NCBI GenBank assembly: GCA_023168345.1
Contig: AP025689.1
Span: 2,784,001-2,848,000, forward strand
Source of the DNA: Lysinibacillus sp. PLM2
GTDB taxonomy: Bacteria; Bacillota; Bacilli; Bacillales_A; Planococcaceae
DNA length: 64,000 nt
Direction: 5' to 3'
The notes under the pieces were generated by a model. It made no database searches and had not been told where the DNA came from. It saw only the letters and a list, made by a program, of their open reading frames with translations. Each line of letters opens with the position of its first letter. Position 1 is the stretch's first letter. Below are positions 1 to 8,571 of this stretch, one piece after another. The translations under genes were made by a program, and so were the position numbers.

Positions 1-25
1 GTATATTCATATTAGCATAAATGTA

Positions 26-535
26 TTATAAATTAACAGAACGAGCAATTTGCATCATTTCTTCGAGCTTTGAATCGATATTATGCCCATCAGAAAGTGT
101 GGAAACTTTTACTCCTCCGCTGTTGACAATTAATTCGTAACTATTCTCATCATTTTTTAAAACGGCAGTAAATCCGAATTCTTCTTCATTTTCTATTGTC
201 TCTTCTTTTATAATTTCTTTTCCTGTATTTTCTTTAAATAGGTCATAAAGAAGTTTACTATCTTTCCCCTCATTTTCATTCACAAATAAGATAAACTCTT
301 TACCATCTTTTTGCAACAAGTAGTTTGATTCATCTTCACTTTCCTCAATTGTATATCCAGAAGGCAAAAACACATTTATTTTACCTACAATCGTATTTGG
401 CTCCTGTACTTCCCCTTCAAATGTAGTCTTTGCATTTTCAAATCCAGTATCAATTTGCTCTTCTAACGATTTCCCACAAGCTGCTAATATGAAAATTGAT
501 AATAAAGCAGTCAAAATAAGTATCCAGTTTTTCAT
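26..535 (-). CDS. Small lipoprotein of unknown function
   Basis: About 169 residues. The N-terminus is a lipoprotein signal peptide: a basic MKNW start, a hydrophobic core (ILILTALLSIFI) and the lipobox LAAC followed by GKS, so the mature protein should be lipid-anchored outside the membrane. The remainder is acidic and hydrophilic with no enzyme motif I recognise. The second of two nearby ATGs (535) is preferred because a GTGAGA ribosome site lies about 8 bases before it; 541 is the alternative. It is the last of three minus-strand genes after ytoP and the DUF84 gene. Function unknown. Confidence 0.8.
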   Translation of the reverse strand: MKNWILILTALLSIFILAACGKSLEEQIDTGFENAKTTFEGEVQEPNTIVGKINVFLPSGYTIEESEDESNYLLQKDGKEFILFVNENEGKDSKLLYDLFKENTGKEIIKEETIENEEEFGFTAVLKNDENSYELIVNSGGVKVSTLSDGHNIDSKLEEMMQIARSVNL

Positions 536-601
536 TATCATTTCTCACTTTCTAATCAGAGTTTATTAATCAAAATACACAAACAAAAATTATTGTTTCA
601 A

Positions 602-1123
602 TTATTGTTGGCCAATTTTAAATAAATATTGGCCTATTAATAATTTCACGATATGCTCAAACATTTCAGTACGGTTTACAAGATTTGCTGTAAATACGCC
701 TACCGCTCCTTTGTTATGTCGAATTCCTTTTTCATTTGTATAAACGTCCATAACTGGTCCAAGTTCCTTCCCTGCTCGAATTTCTTTTGCGACCTCTTCT
801 GGCAGTAAAAATAATGCGCCAGCTGCAGTTATCACCGTTCCGTCCTTTAATTTAAGGGCACCCCAATTACAGCAATACATATTTCCATCAATCAGCCTAA
901 CGCCACCTTCCAATCCAAAATTTAGATCGGCGGAAGTTTTTTTGAACGCATTTTCGGCACGATTGATAGCACCTTGTCGTGTTTCTTCATCTGACATAGG
1001 TTGTTCAGAAACATTCGAAGGAACATCAAGTTGTATGTATTCAATATTTTTTAAATAATTTTCAACTATATTTGTAATGGCTTCCGTTTTCGCTTTATTT
1101 TTTGTACCAATTGAAACTAACAT
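602..1123 (-). CDS. DUF84 family inosine/xanthosine triphosphatase-like protein
   Basis: About 173 residues, the usual length for DUF84/YjjX proteins, which hydrolyse non-canonical purine nucleoside triphosphates (ITP/XTP) and so clean the nucleotide pool. Visible marks are the N-terminal strand and loop SIGTKNKAKTEA, the SEQPMSDEETRQGAINRA stretch typical of the family, and the acidic FGLEGGVR motif. Start chosen at ATG 1123 because GGAG lies 8 bases upstream; a TTG at 1138 would overlap that ribosome site. It follows ytoP in the same direction. Family assignment is solid; substrate is by analogy only. Confidence 0.85.
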   Translation of the reverse strand: MLVSIGTKNKAKTEAITNIVENYLKNIEYIQLDVPSNVSEQPMSDEETRQGAINRAENAFKKTSADLNFGLEGGVRLIDGNMYCCNWGALKLKDGTVITAAGALFLLPEEVAKEIRAGKELGPVMDVYTNEKGIRHNKGAVGVFTANLVNRTEMFEHIVKLLIGQYLFKIGQQ

Positions 1124-1227
1124 TCTATTCATCTCCAAAAATAAGGATTCAACTTTATATTTTAAAATAGACGGCTTAATTTATAACGATACTGAAAAGA
1201 AAAAGATGCATTTTTTGCACCTTTCAC

Positions 1228-2304
1228 TTAAACATTTGTACGTATTGAATCAACCGTTGTACGATTAACAGATTTAACAAGCTTAATAAGAAGTTCCTTA
1301 GCAGCAGCGTAATCATCTATGTGAATGATTGAAGCTGCTGTATGAATATATCTTGAACAAATCCCAATTACAGCACTTGGAATCCCATTATTTGCTGTAT
1401 GGACGCGCCCAGCATCAGTTCCACCAGCAGATACGAAAAATTGATATGGGATATGATTTGATTCGGCTGTATCCAATATAAATTCACGTATTCCTCTATG
1501 AGTAACCATCGTGCGGTCATAAATGCGCACAAGTGTACCTTTTCCTAATTGACCAAATTGCGTTTTATCCCCTGTTGTATCATTAGCTGGGGAAGCATCA
1601 AGGGCAAAAAATAAGTCAGGTTGTATCATATTTGCTGATACTTGAGCACCTCTTAAACCTACTTCCTCCATTACGTTTGCCCCTGAATATAAATGATTTT
1701 GTATTTTTTCATCCTTTAATTCTTTTAGTAATTCAATAGCTAATCCACATCCATAACGGTTATCCCAAGCTTTAGCCATGATCTTTTTAGGGTTTTCCAT
1801 TGGAGTGAAAGGACATATTGGAAGAATGGATTGACCTGGTTGTATCCCCATTTCTATAGCTTCTTCCTTACTATCTGCTCCTATATCTATTAACATGTCT
1901 TTAATTTCTGGTGTTTTTGTACGATCCTGTACGGATAATAAATGAGGTGGAATGCTTGCGATTACCCCTGGTATTTCTTTATCTTTTGTATAAACGGTTA
2001 CTCTTTGAGCAAGTAAAACTTGGTTTGACCAACCTCCTAATGGCTGAAAACGGATCATTCCATTATTCGTAATATTGGTAACCATAAAAGCAACTTCATC
2101 CATATGACCTGCTACTAATAATTTAGGAGCGTTATTATCATCTGATTTTTTTAAGCCAAAAATGCCACCTAGATGATCTTGAATAATTTCATCAGAATAT
2201 TTTTCAAGTTGTTCTCTCATAAATTTTCTTACTTCATGTTCATTACCAGGAGCACCAGGTAACTCTGTTAATGTTTTAAATAATTTCAACGTTTCCTCAT
2301 TCAA
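1228..2304 (-). CDS. ytoP: M42 family glutamyl/metallo-aminopeptidase YtoP
   Basis: 358 residues, full length for M42 (DHAD-fold) dinuclear metal aminopeptidases of the cytosol. Metal ligands fit the family: H67 and D69 in AGHMDE, D181 in WDNRYGCG, the E213-E214 pair in VMEEVG, D236 in ALDASP, and a late His in the YIHTAAS stretch. The start is a TTG at 2304 with GGGGAG about 10 bases upstream; no in-frame ATG fits better. In B. subtilis ytoP neighbours ytzB and ytnP, which matches the local order here apart from the inserted block. Likely role: trimming N-terminal residues of peptides. Confidence 0.9.
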   Translation of the reverse strand: MNEETLKLFKTLTELPGAPGNEHEVRKFMREQLEKYSDEIIQDHLGGIFGLKKSDDNNAPKLLVAGHMDEVAFMVTNITNNGMIRFQPLGGWSNQVLLAQRVTVYTKDKEIPGVIASIPPHLLSVQDRTKTPEIKDMLIDIGADSKEEAIEMGIQPGQSILPICPFTPMENPKKIMAKAWDNRYGCGLAIELLKELKDEKIQNHLYSGANVMEEVGLRGAQVSANMIQPDLFFALDASPANDTTGDKTQFGQLGKGTLVRIYDRTMVTHRGIREFILDTAESNHIPYQFFVSAGGTDAGRVHTANNGIPSAVIGICSRYIHTAASIIHIDDYAAAKELLIKLVKSVNRTTVDSIRTNV

Positions 2305-2452
2305 ATTCCGTACACTCCCCTTGAGTTTATTTAACTTGTTTTATTTTAACATAAAAAACTTCTGATTATTCCCATCGATGTATCTGATATCATTTGAAAC
2401 TTGATACAAATAAAAAAGAAGGGTTTCCCCTTCGTCATTTATACATTTCTAT

Positions 2453-2695
2453 CTATTCGAATTTAAATTTATAACCAAACCTCGAACTGTTTCAATGTAT
2501 ATTTGATTTACACGTCTTGTTCAATTTTCTTTCTAAATTTATGTACAGAGACCGTTTTAACGAAATTGCATCATATCCCCAAACAGCATCATATAATGTT
2601 TCGACACTAACTCTTAAATTATGTTTAGCTATTAGCTCTTTTAGCTTAAAGGGTTTTGTTACTAATTCATCGTAGCCCATATTAAAACTTTGCAT
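2453..2695 (-). pseudogene. Decayed fragment of an OmpR-family response regulator
   Basis: The readable part begins within the receiver domain end (GYDELVTKPFKLKELIA, carrying the conserved Lys-Pro of the alpha5 loop) and runs into the winged-helix domain (LYDAVWGYD). It then loses frame: KKIEQDV is in a second frame, and the classic C-terminus ETVRGLGYKFKFE with its stop (2453-2455) is in a third. So the first ~90 residues of the receiver are missing and at least two frameshifts follow. It cannot make a working regulator. Confidence 0.8.
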
Positions 2696-2737
2696 AATTT
2701 GAAGCTAGATTGGAATTTCTCATTATTTAAAGGGTGA

Positions 2738-2887
2738 ATGGTTATGAAAATAGAACATATTGAAGCTGGATTAGATTTATCTAGTTCTAAAGAAATGATC
2801 AAGCGATACAACGGGCGAATTGAAGTGGAGAGTAAATGGAACGAAGGTGCATGTTTTAGCATCACATTGCCTATCATGAAAGAGTAA
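2738..2887 (+). pseudogene. C-terminal fragment of a sensor histidine kinase
   Basis: A 49-codon reading frame whose protein carries the end of a HATPase domain: the G2 box region GLDLSSSKEMIKRYNGRIEV, then SKWNEGACFSITLPI and a stop. This is the standard last ~40 residues of a histidine kinase; everything before (sensor, DHp, N and G1 boxes) is absent. It lies head to head with the response-regulator fragment on the other strand, so the two truncated ends meet near 2700. That suggests a deletion with inversion. Non-functional. Confidence 0.75.
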
Positions 2888-2960
2888 AGGTTTATATACA
2901 GACAGAGACGAATGGAAAAAATAATGTTAAAATTAAGGATATTAAAAAGGAGGATGGCAA

Positions 2961-3275
2961 TTGAAAATACGAGACTTTTTAATAGGAGTTGCCACAGGGG
3001 TTGCAGCTACTATCATCATTAAAGAAACTGCTAATAGGGTATCACCATATGTACCAGCTAACCATGTGTTAAATAATGTAAAAGCGGCATTTAAAAAAGA
3101 AGCACCGATTGACGGCTCCTGGATTTATATGAAAACAGAGGATTTTTATAATGGCGTTACAACAGTACCCGTATATAAAGGTGGCATTTCAAGAATCATG
3201 AACGGAGAAATGGAATCCTTTGAATTTGCAGCAGATGCACGTTCGGGAATTATAGTGGATTTAAAAAGACTGTAA
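2961..3275 (+). CDS. YtzB-like small PepSY-type protein with N-terminal hydrophobic segment
   Basis: 104 residues. An N-terminal hydrophobic stretch (FLIGVATGVAATIII) could anchor it in or near the membrane. The C-terminal half (GSWIYMKTEDF, VYKGGISR, FEFAADARSGIIVDLKRL) resembles a PepSY-like unit. The start is TTG at 2961 with AAAAGGAGG ending 7 bases upstream; the ATG at 2954 is out of frame. A protein of this size (YtzB) follows ytoP in B. subtilis. A terminator follows. Function not established. Confidence 0.75.
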   Translation: MKIRDFLIGVATGVAATIIIKETANRVSPYVPANHVLNNVKAAFKKEAPIDGSWIYMKTEDFYNGVTTVPVYKGGISRIMNGEMESFEFAADARSGIIVDLKRL

Positions 3276-3317
3276 GTTTATTTGGAAATTTTACCGAATT
3301 TTTTTGACTCATAAAAT

Positions 3318-3356
3318 AAGACTCTCGAGGAAGTTTACCTTCAAGAGAGTCTTTTT
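3318..3356 (+). terminator. Rho-independent terminator after the YtzB-like gene
   Basis: Nine-pair stem AAGACTCTC / GAGAGTCTT (3318-3326 with 3345-3353) followed by a T run. On the minus strand the tail is only moderately T-rich, so it may weakly stop transcripts from the island as well. Confidence 0.85.
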
Positions 3357-3370
3357 GGTAGATTAATTTG

Positions 3371-3407
3371 GAATCGAATATATGCTTCTTTACTTCTTTT
3401 CCACTCT
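3371..3407 (-). repeat. Duplicated 3' end of ytnP (left boundary repeat of the catabolic island)
   Basis: 31 bases at 3371-3401 match 20866-20896 (inside the last codons of ytnP) at 29 of 31 positions in the same orientation. The shared core is GCTTCTTTACTTCTTTTC. The next six bases (CACTCT, 3402-3407) match 20919-20924 if 22 bases are skipped between two TCTTTTC micro-repeats. Read on the minus strand it gives a decayed SGKE...KKHIF tail like that of YtnP. This copy has no gene attached; it sits just beyond the last gene of the 17-kb block. Interpreted as a boundary repeat left by integration or recombination. Confidence 0.65.
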
Positions 3408-3420
3408 ATTATTCAAGGCA

Positions 3421-4173
3421 TTACCTACCTAGCCAACCTCCATCAACAGGAATAGTTATACCGTTTACATAATCTGAGGCAGAAGCAGATAAAAATATCG
3501 CGGCCCCTATCAAGTCTTCAGCCTTTCCCCATCTTTTTGCAGGTAATCGATCTAATATTTGTTGGTTTCTTGTTTCATCTGCAATTAATGCACTATTCAT
3601 TTCTGTAGCAATATATCCTGGCGCAATACAATTCACATTAACCCCTCTACCTGCCCATTCGTTAGATAATGTTTTCGTAAAGTTCATAACGCCTGCTTTA
3701 CTAGCTGCGTAGGCTGGTATAAAAAGACCACCTTGATAAGAAATGACCGACGCTAGATTAACGATTTTTCCATAACCTCGTTCAAGCATTTTTGAACCAA
3801 ATAACTTACATAAATGAAATACAGCTGTCATGTTCACTTCTAACACTTCATCCCACACTTCTAAAGGAAATTCTTCAGATGGGTAACGCTTTTGTATACC
3901 GGCATTATTAATCAAAATATCAACCGTATCAATTTCTTCCAAAATTTGTTGAGCGAGTAATTCACGTTGTTCTCTCGAACCTAAATCACATAAGTAATGG
4001 CTTGCCTTTCCACCCATTAGAGAAATCTCTTCAATTGTTTCCTCAGCTGAAGAACGAGAAATAATAATAACTTCAGCTCCTGCTTCGGCAAGCCCTAAAG
4101 AAATGGCTCTCCCTATCCCACGATTTCCCCCTGTTACAATTGCTTTTTTTCCGGATAAATCAAATAACCTCAT
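3421..4173 (-). CDS. kduD: SDR family oxidoreductase, KduD-like (2-keto-3-deoxygluconate 5-dehydrogenase type)
   Basis: 250 residues, classical short-chain dehydrogenase. The cofactor motif TGGNRGIG is at 14-21, NNAG at 89-92, and the catalytic tetrad is N114, S142, Y155, K159. Stretches such as NEWAGRGVNVN, IAPGYIATEMN and the terminal VDGGWLGR are those of KduD enzymes, which interconvert 2,5-diketo-3-deoxygluconate and 2-keto-3-deoxygluconate with NAD(H). It is the last gene of the island, separated from the CtBP-like dehydrogenase by a hairpin. Within a cluster built on 2-keto-3-deoxy acids this role is plausible, but oxidation of another sugar acid (gluconate 5-dehydrogenase type) is possible. 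Confidence 0.8.
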   Translation of the reverse strand: MRLFDLSGKKAIVTGGNRGIGRAISLGLAEAGAEVIIISRSSAEETIEEISLMGGKASHYLCDLGSREQRELLAQQILEEIDTVDILINNAGIQKRYPSEEFPLEVWDEVLEVNMTAVFHLCKLFGSKMLERGYGKIVNLASVISYQGGLFIPAYAASKAGVMNFTKTLSNEWAGRGVNVNCIAPGYIATEMNSALIADETRNQQILDRLPAKRWGKAEDLIGAAIFLSASASDYVNGITIPVDGGWLGR

Positions 4174-4245
4174 TACTACTCCCCCCTATATTAAACTAAG
4201 ACTTCCTCGTTCTCCTACCTTTTTACATCCAGATAAAAGATAAGA

Positions 4246-4273
4246 GACTGCATAGTGTTTAATCTATGCAGTC
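4246..4273 (-). terminator. Hairpin between the CtBP-like dehydrogenase and the KduD-like gene
   Basis: Perfect 10-pair stem GACTGCATAG / CTATGCAGTC with an 8-base loop. On the minus strand it is followed by CTCTTATCTTTTATC, a broken T tract. It could terminate partly, so the KduD-like gene may be transcribed less or have its own promoter in the ~70 bases before it. Confidence 0.6.
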
Positions 4274-4279
4274 ACCTTA

Positions 4280-5236
4280 TTAAACAACTACATACGTTGG
4301 CTGCTGTCCTGCTAGAACATCTACCACATTTTTTGTTGCCTTAGTTCTTAATTCTTCAATTGCCTCTTCTGAATAAAATGCACTATGGGGTGTAAGATAC
4401 ACATTATCGAACGTTAATAGCTCGTGACCAGCTTCGATTGGCTCGTGTTCAATAACATCTAAAGCTGCTCCTGCTATTTTTTTTGATTTTAACCCTTGAA
4501 TTAAAGCTTCCGTTTCAATAATCGGTCCCCGTGCAGTATTTATAATAAACACACCGTCTTTTAATTGTGTTAATCGCTCTTTATTTAATAAATGCATCGT
4601 TTGCTCAACTAAAGGTACGTGGAAGGAAAGAATATCTCCTAATTTGATAGCTTCATCTAGTTCCACTTTTCTCACACCATATTTAGCCATTTCTTCAGCG
4701 CTAACAAACGGATCATAACCTATTAGAGTTAGGCCTAATGGTTGAATTTTTTCAATAACTCGTCGTGGTATTCGGCCAAATCCAAAAATTGCAAATGTTC
4801 TATTTTCAAAACGATAAATTGGTTTTCCAACATTAAAGTTCCATATACCATTTTTCACTGCATTATTAAGCTCAATAACTTTTCGTGTCCATGCCATTAA
4901 TAATGCCAAAGTGTGATTTGAAACTTCTTCAATCCCATAGTCTGGAACATTACAAACTTTAATGCCCAATTCCTTAGCAATGTTAAGATCTATCGTATCT
5001 ACACCTACACCATATCGAGAAATAACTTTACATTTCGTTAAGCTTCTCAGTACACGTTCCGATAAAGGTGCATATTGATTAATAATTGCATCAGCATCTT
5101 TTGCAACTTCAATCACTTCATCTTCTGATTTACATTGTGCCGATACAAAATTAATTTTTAAGCCACTTTCATCTAATACACGTTGTTCAAATTCCAATGT
5201 CTCAAATTCATAATCTGTTAAAACTACTTTAAACAT
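4280..5236 (-). CDS. D-2-hydroxyacid dehydrogenase, CtBP-like subfamily
   Basis: 318 residues, NAD-dependent D-isomer 2-hydroxyacid dehydrogenase fold with catalytic R236 (NTARGP), E265 (EHEP) and H284 (LTPHSA). The nucleotide-binding loop reads GFGRIPRR at 152-159, so the last glycine of the usual GxGxxG is replaced by Pro157. VCNVPDYGIEEVSNHTLAL places it with CtBP-type members. Its ATG overlaps the stop of the preceding U32-like gene by 8 bases, implying translational coupling. It probably reduces a 2-keto acid or oxidises a 2-hydroxy acid made in this cluster; the substrate is unknown. Confidence 0.85.
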   Translation of the reverse strand: MFKVVLTDYEFETLEFEQRVLDESGLKINFVSAQCKSEDEVIEVAKDADAIINQYAPLSERVLRSLTKCKVISRYGVGVDTIDLNIAKELGIKVCNVPDYGIEEVSNHTLALLMAWTRKVIELNNAVKNGIWNFNVGKPIYRFENRTFAIFGFGRIPRRVIEKIQPLGLTLIGYDPFVSAEEMAKYGVRKVELDEAIKLGDILSFHVPLVEQTMHLLNKERLTQLKDGVFIINTARGPIIETEALIQGLKSKKIAGAALDVIEHEPIEAGHELLTFDNVYLTPHSAFYSEEAIEELRTKATKNVVDVLAGQQPTYVVV

Positions 5237-6182
5237 TTCTATGCCCTACTTCCACTTTAGGAACACCTAATCCAGTTGCTCCTAATTTTGATGTCTTAGC
5301 ATCAGGGCAATAGCGCTTAATCATATCTACACCAATTGCAGCACGTCGTACACGCTCTTGAACTAAAGAAAGGTTTGTAGATTCCCACTGTTTTCCAGAA
5401 GGATAAACATCGGGATGATTACGTAAACCAAATTTGATATAAACCGGAGATAATACACGAATAATCTCTGGAATTTCATAATAACGTAAGAAACCGCCAA
5501 AGTTATCTGGCACTTCAATATAGATATCAATTGGAATATCAATGGACTGACGAATTGCTGCAAGTTTAGCTAACGTTAAAGATGATGGTACATTGTACGT
5601 ATCAGCACCTAAATCTTGCATGATTTTTACTGAAACAGGGTTGCATGCCCCCATTTGCACCGATACTTTTACAATAAAGTCAGCTGGAAGTAGACCTTCC
5701 TCTTTCATTTTTTTAGTAATATATAATAATCCTTCGTCAGCTACGAGAGCTCCACGTAAACCAAGAGCTGCTCCACGTCTTAAATCCTCAATTGCATAAA
5801 CTAATTGATTTGCACCCTCGTGACGTAATGCCTGTGATTTACCAGCAGTAGTTAAGGGGCCAGCACTAATATCCCAGGTACCACGTGGACCAACAAAAAG
5901 ACTTAATTCCATTCCACGCTCCGCCGTTAGTTCACACATTTCCTTGATTTCCTCATCCGTTTGAAGCATAATGCCACTGCCTTGTGAAATACGATGAATT
6001 GTCAATCCATATTCATCTATGGCTTTTAATGTTTCTTTTAGTGCTTTTGGTCCTTCAACACTAGGTAGTTCGATGCGATATTGTGCTCCGTCTGGAAAAC
6101 GCTTCGTTGATGTTGGAAGATCTTGATAGTCTTTACCTGGATAACCTAACTTTTCTAAAAAGTCAATTGTACTTTTCATCAT
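5229..6182 (-). CDS. TIM-barrel protein resembling the U32-peptidase family, function unknown
   Basis: About 317 residues from the ATG-ATG pair at 6182/6179, preferred over a start at 6209 because GGGGG sits 4-7 bases upstream. It overlaps the 3' end of the DapA-like gene by about 20 bases. Features include alternating barrel-like strands (ALVADEG, IVKVSVQMG, IYIEVPD, VYIKFGL) and conserved-looking HRISQGSGIML and GADTYNVPSSLTLAKLAAI. I associate this pattern with proteins annotated as U32 peptidases, but the hallmark U32 peptidase signature is not obvious. Sandwiched between an aldolase and a dehydrogenase, a carbohydrate isomerase, epimerase or lyase role is as likely as proteolysis. Confidence 0.75.
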   Translation of the reverse strand: MMKSTIDFLEKLGYPGKDYQDLPTSTKRFPDGAQYRIELPSVEGPKALKETLKAIDEYGLTIHRISQGSGIMLQTDEEIKEMCELTAERGMELSLFVGPRGTWDISAGPLTTAGKSQALRHEGANQLVYAIEDLRRGAALGLRGALVADEGLLYITKKMKEEGLLPADFIVKVSVQMGACNPVSVKIMQDLGADTYNVPSSLTLAKLAAIRQSIDIPIDIYIEVPDNFGGFLRYYEIPEIIRVLSPVYIKFGLRNHPDVYPSGKQWESTNLSLVQERVRRAAIGVDMIKRYCPDAKTSKLGATGLGVPKVEVGHRNV

Positions 6183-7080
6183 AAACCCCCGAACATAAGC
6201 TTTTTTCAATCATTGCTTTAGCTAAACTTCTTAAGTCTTGTTCATTATTAATGAACGGCGTTCTCAAATTAACCGATTCCTCTGGGAACCATCTTGCGTA
6301 AACAGCTTCCTTCATGGAAATATAAAAAGATGGATGCCAGCTATATAATTCCATTTTGTTACTTATTTCAATATGAAGTTTTTTTACTTGGCTAAAATCA
6401 GAATTATGAATTGCTTCATATAAACGAACTGATAATTCTGGTAGGAAAACTGAAGTACCATTAATGCTACCTGCAGCACCCAGTATTTGTGCATCTAATA
6501 AATGTTCATCAAATGCACTATATACATAGAAATCCTCTCTTACGCTATTAAGCTCATTGATTACAGTACGAATACGAGAAATACTACTTACTGTTTCCTT
6601 AATACCTCGAATATTATCAAAGTCTTTAGCAAGCTTTTCAATAACACAAACTGGGATTTCCTGGCCAGTTAATTGTGGAATATTATATAAATAGATATCA
6701 ATATTCACTGCTTTTGCAAGTTCTGCATAATATACGTATATTTGCTCATCACTTAGGTTCCAATAAAACGGGTTTACGACCAAAACTCCGTCAGCACCTA
6801 ATCTTTCTACAAAAAGGGTTAATTCAATCGTTTCTTCAAGTATCACACCACCTGTTCCAACTAAAACTGGTAGTTTACCTCTTAGATAAGGAATAATCTC
6901 ATTTAAATAATCTTTTTTCTCCTGCATAGTAAAATGAGGAAATTCACCGGAGCTACCTAGTAAGACTAATCCGTGTACCCCAGCTTCAATAATTTTGTCT
7001 AACATTTGCTTATTTTTTGCTAAATCAGGCTTCCCATTTTCATCTATTAACGTCACAACTGGAGGTATGATTCCTCTCAT
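6163..7080 (-). CDS. DapA-family (dihydrodipicolinate synthase / 2-keto-3-deoxy acid aldolase) lyase
   Basis: 305 residues, class I aldolase TIM barrel of the DapA/NanA/KdgA superfamily. The carboxylate-binding GSSGEF loop is at 42-47, the catalytic Tyr is Y132 (LYNIP) and the Schiff-base lysine is K161 (GIKET). True DapA usually has GTTGE and sits with lysine genes; here the gene follows a semialdehyde dehydrogenase and a 2-keto-3-deoxypentonate dehydratase candidate. A 2-keto-3-deoxy-sugar-acid aldolase or dehydratase is therefore more likely. Ribosome site AAGGAG precedes ATG 7080. Stop overlaps the next gene. Confidence 0.85.
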   Translation of the reverse strand: MRGIIPPVVTLIDENGKPDLAKNKQMLDKIIEAGVHGLVLLGSSGEFPHFTMQEKKDYLNEIIPYLRGKLPVLVGTGGVILEETIELTLFVERLGADGVLVVNPFYWNLSDEQIYVYYAELAKAVNIDIYLYNIPQLTGQEIPVCVIEKLAKDFDNIRGIKETVSSISRIRTVINELNSVREDFYVYSAFDEHLLDAQILGAAGSINGTSVFLPELSVRLYEAIHNSDFSQVKKLHIEISNKMELYSWHPSFYISMKEAVYARWFPEESVNLRTPFINNEQDLRSLAKAMIEKSLCSGVYDEKYN

Positions 7081-7091
7081 ATTATTTCTCC

Positions 7092-8561
7092 TTATTGAGC
7101 CTTGATATAGATTGTCTTTGAAACAGTAAAGAACTCTTTTGCAGCTTGACCTTGCTCACGGCTACCAGAACTTGAATCTTTTAAACCACCAAATGGGGCT
7201 TGATATTCTACACCCGCACTTTCAGCATTCACTCGAACTAATCCAGCTTCTATATCATCAATAAATGCTAACGCATTACCAATATTTGTAGTAAAAATTG
7301 ATGCGCTTAAACCATATTCAGCATCATTTGCAAATGAAATTGCATCTTCAATACTCTCTGCTTTAATTAATGCAATGACAGGGCCAAATACTTCCTCCTG
7401 TGCAATTCGCATATCAGTAGTTACATTATCGAAAATGGTTGGTTCAACATAGAATCCTGGTGTTAGCTCAGAATCAATTGCATGACCACCTGTAATTAGT
7501 GTTGCACCTTCATTTTTAGCAATTTCAATATACTCTAAAACGGTTTTGTATTGACCTTCACTTGCACATGGCCCCATCCAAGTAGTTGAATCTAAACCAG
7601 AACCAACTGATATTCCCTTTGTCACTTCAACTAATCGATCTCTAAATTGCTCGTATATACCTGATTGTATAATGACACGACTAGTTGCGGTACATTTTTG
7701 TCCTGTTGACTTAAATGCTCCACTGACTACTGCTTGCACAGCATTTTCAAGATTTGCATCATCTAGCACGATTACAGGGTTTTTCCCACCCATTTCAAGC
7801 TGATATTTCACTTGGTTTTTTGATGCTATTTCAGCGATCATCTTTCCTGTCTTGGATGAACCCGTAAATGTTATAGCCTTTAAATATTTGCTATTAATAA
7901 TTGCATCGCCTACTGTTGATCCACTTCCTGTAATGAAGTTAAATACTCCTGAAGGTAGTCCCGCATCCGCGAAGCACTTTGCAACTTTAGCAGCAGTTAC
8001 AGCAGCCTCGGAAGCTGGTTTAAATACTACTGTATTTCCGTATACTAATGCTGGAGCAATTTTCCAAATGGGAATAGCTACCGGGAAGTTCCAAGGGGTA
8101 ATTACACCTACTACTCCTAGTGGAATACGCTTTGTAAACATTAATGCATCTTTCTCTGAAGCTGGAATTACGTCACCATTGCTGCGGCTACCTTCAGCAG
8201 CATAATATTTTAAAATTGCAATACCGCGCTGTGTTTCACCTAAAGCTTCTGGATACGTTTTACCCATTTCCTCCGTTAACGTTTTCGCAATCTCTTCAAG
8301 ATTTTCCTCTAATAGCGCTGCTACTTTATATAAATATTGGCCACGTTGGAATTCACCAACCTTTGCCCATTCTTTTGAAGCATTATGTGCTGCTTCAATT
8401 GCTTCATTGGCTTCTTCAATAGTTGATGATTGTACTTGCCCCATCACTTGACGATTAGCAGGATTAATACTGTCTATTAATTTTCCACTAGTTGATTGTT
8501 TCCACTCACCATTGATAAAATTTGAATGTACTTCCTCTGTTATGCTAAATACTTCGTTCAT
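7092..8561 (-). CDS. Aldehyde dehydrogenase, alpha-ketoglutarate semialdehyde dehydrogenase type
   Basis: 489 residues, full-length NAD(P)-dependent aldehyde dehydrogenase. Landmarks are PWNFP with N158, FTGSSKTG (232-239), general base E256 in LEMGGKNP and nucleophile C290 in GQKCTATS. The [10 protein letters not shown] context is typical of the 2,5-dioxovalerate/ketoglutarate-semialdehyde group (GucD/YcbD-like). It lies 11 bases after the FAH-family gene, which would make exactly that semialdehyde from a 2-keto-3-deoxypentonate; this is the last step of the oxidative (Weimberg) pentose route to alpha-ketoglutarate. Strong AGGAGG site before ATG 8561. Confidence 0.88.
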   Translation of the reverse strand: MNEVFSITEEVHSNFINGEWKQSTSGKLIDSINPANRQVMGQVQSSTIEEANEAIEAAHNASKEWAKVGEFQRGQYLYKVAALLEENLEEIAKTLTEEMGKTYPEALGETQRGIAILKYYAAEGSRSNGDVIPASEKDALMFTKRIPLGVVGVITPWNFPVAIPIWKIAPALVYGNTVVFKPASEAAVTAAKVAKCFADAGLPSGVFNFITGSGSTVGDAIINSKYLKAITFTGSSKTGKMIAEIASKNQVKYQLEMGGKNPVIVLDDANLENAVQAVVSGAFKSTGQKCTATSRVIIQSGIYEQFRDRLVEVTKGISVGSGLDSTTWMGPCASEGQYKTVLEYIEIAKNEGATLITGGHAIDSELTPGFYVEPTIFDNVTTDMRIAQEEVFGPVIALIKAESIEDAISFANDAEYGLSASIFTTNIGNALAFIDDIEAGLVRVNAESAGVEYQAPFGGLKDSSSGSREQGQAAKEFFTVSKTIYIKAQ

Positions 8562-8571
8562 AAAAATCCTC

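Noticed and set aside
2662..2877. Minus-strand reading frame of 71 codons
   Set aside because: It is the antisense of the histidine-kinase fragment, whose plus-strand translation has clear HATPase similarity.
6163..7080. Annotation as lysine-pathway DapA
   Set aside because: The loop is GSSGEF rather than GTTGE, and the neighbours are sugar-acid catabolic genes with no lysine genes.
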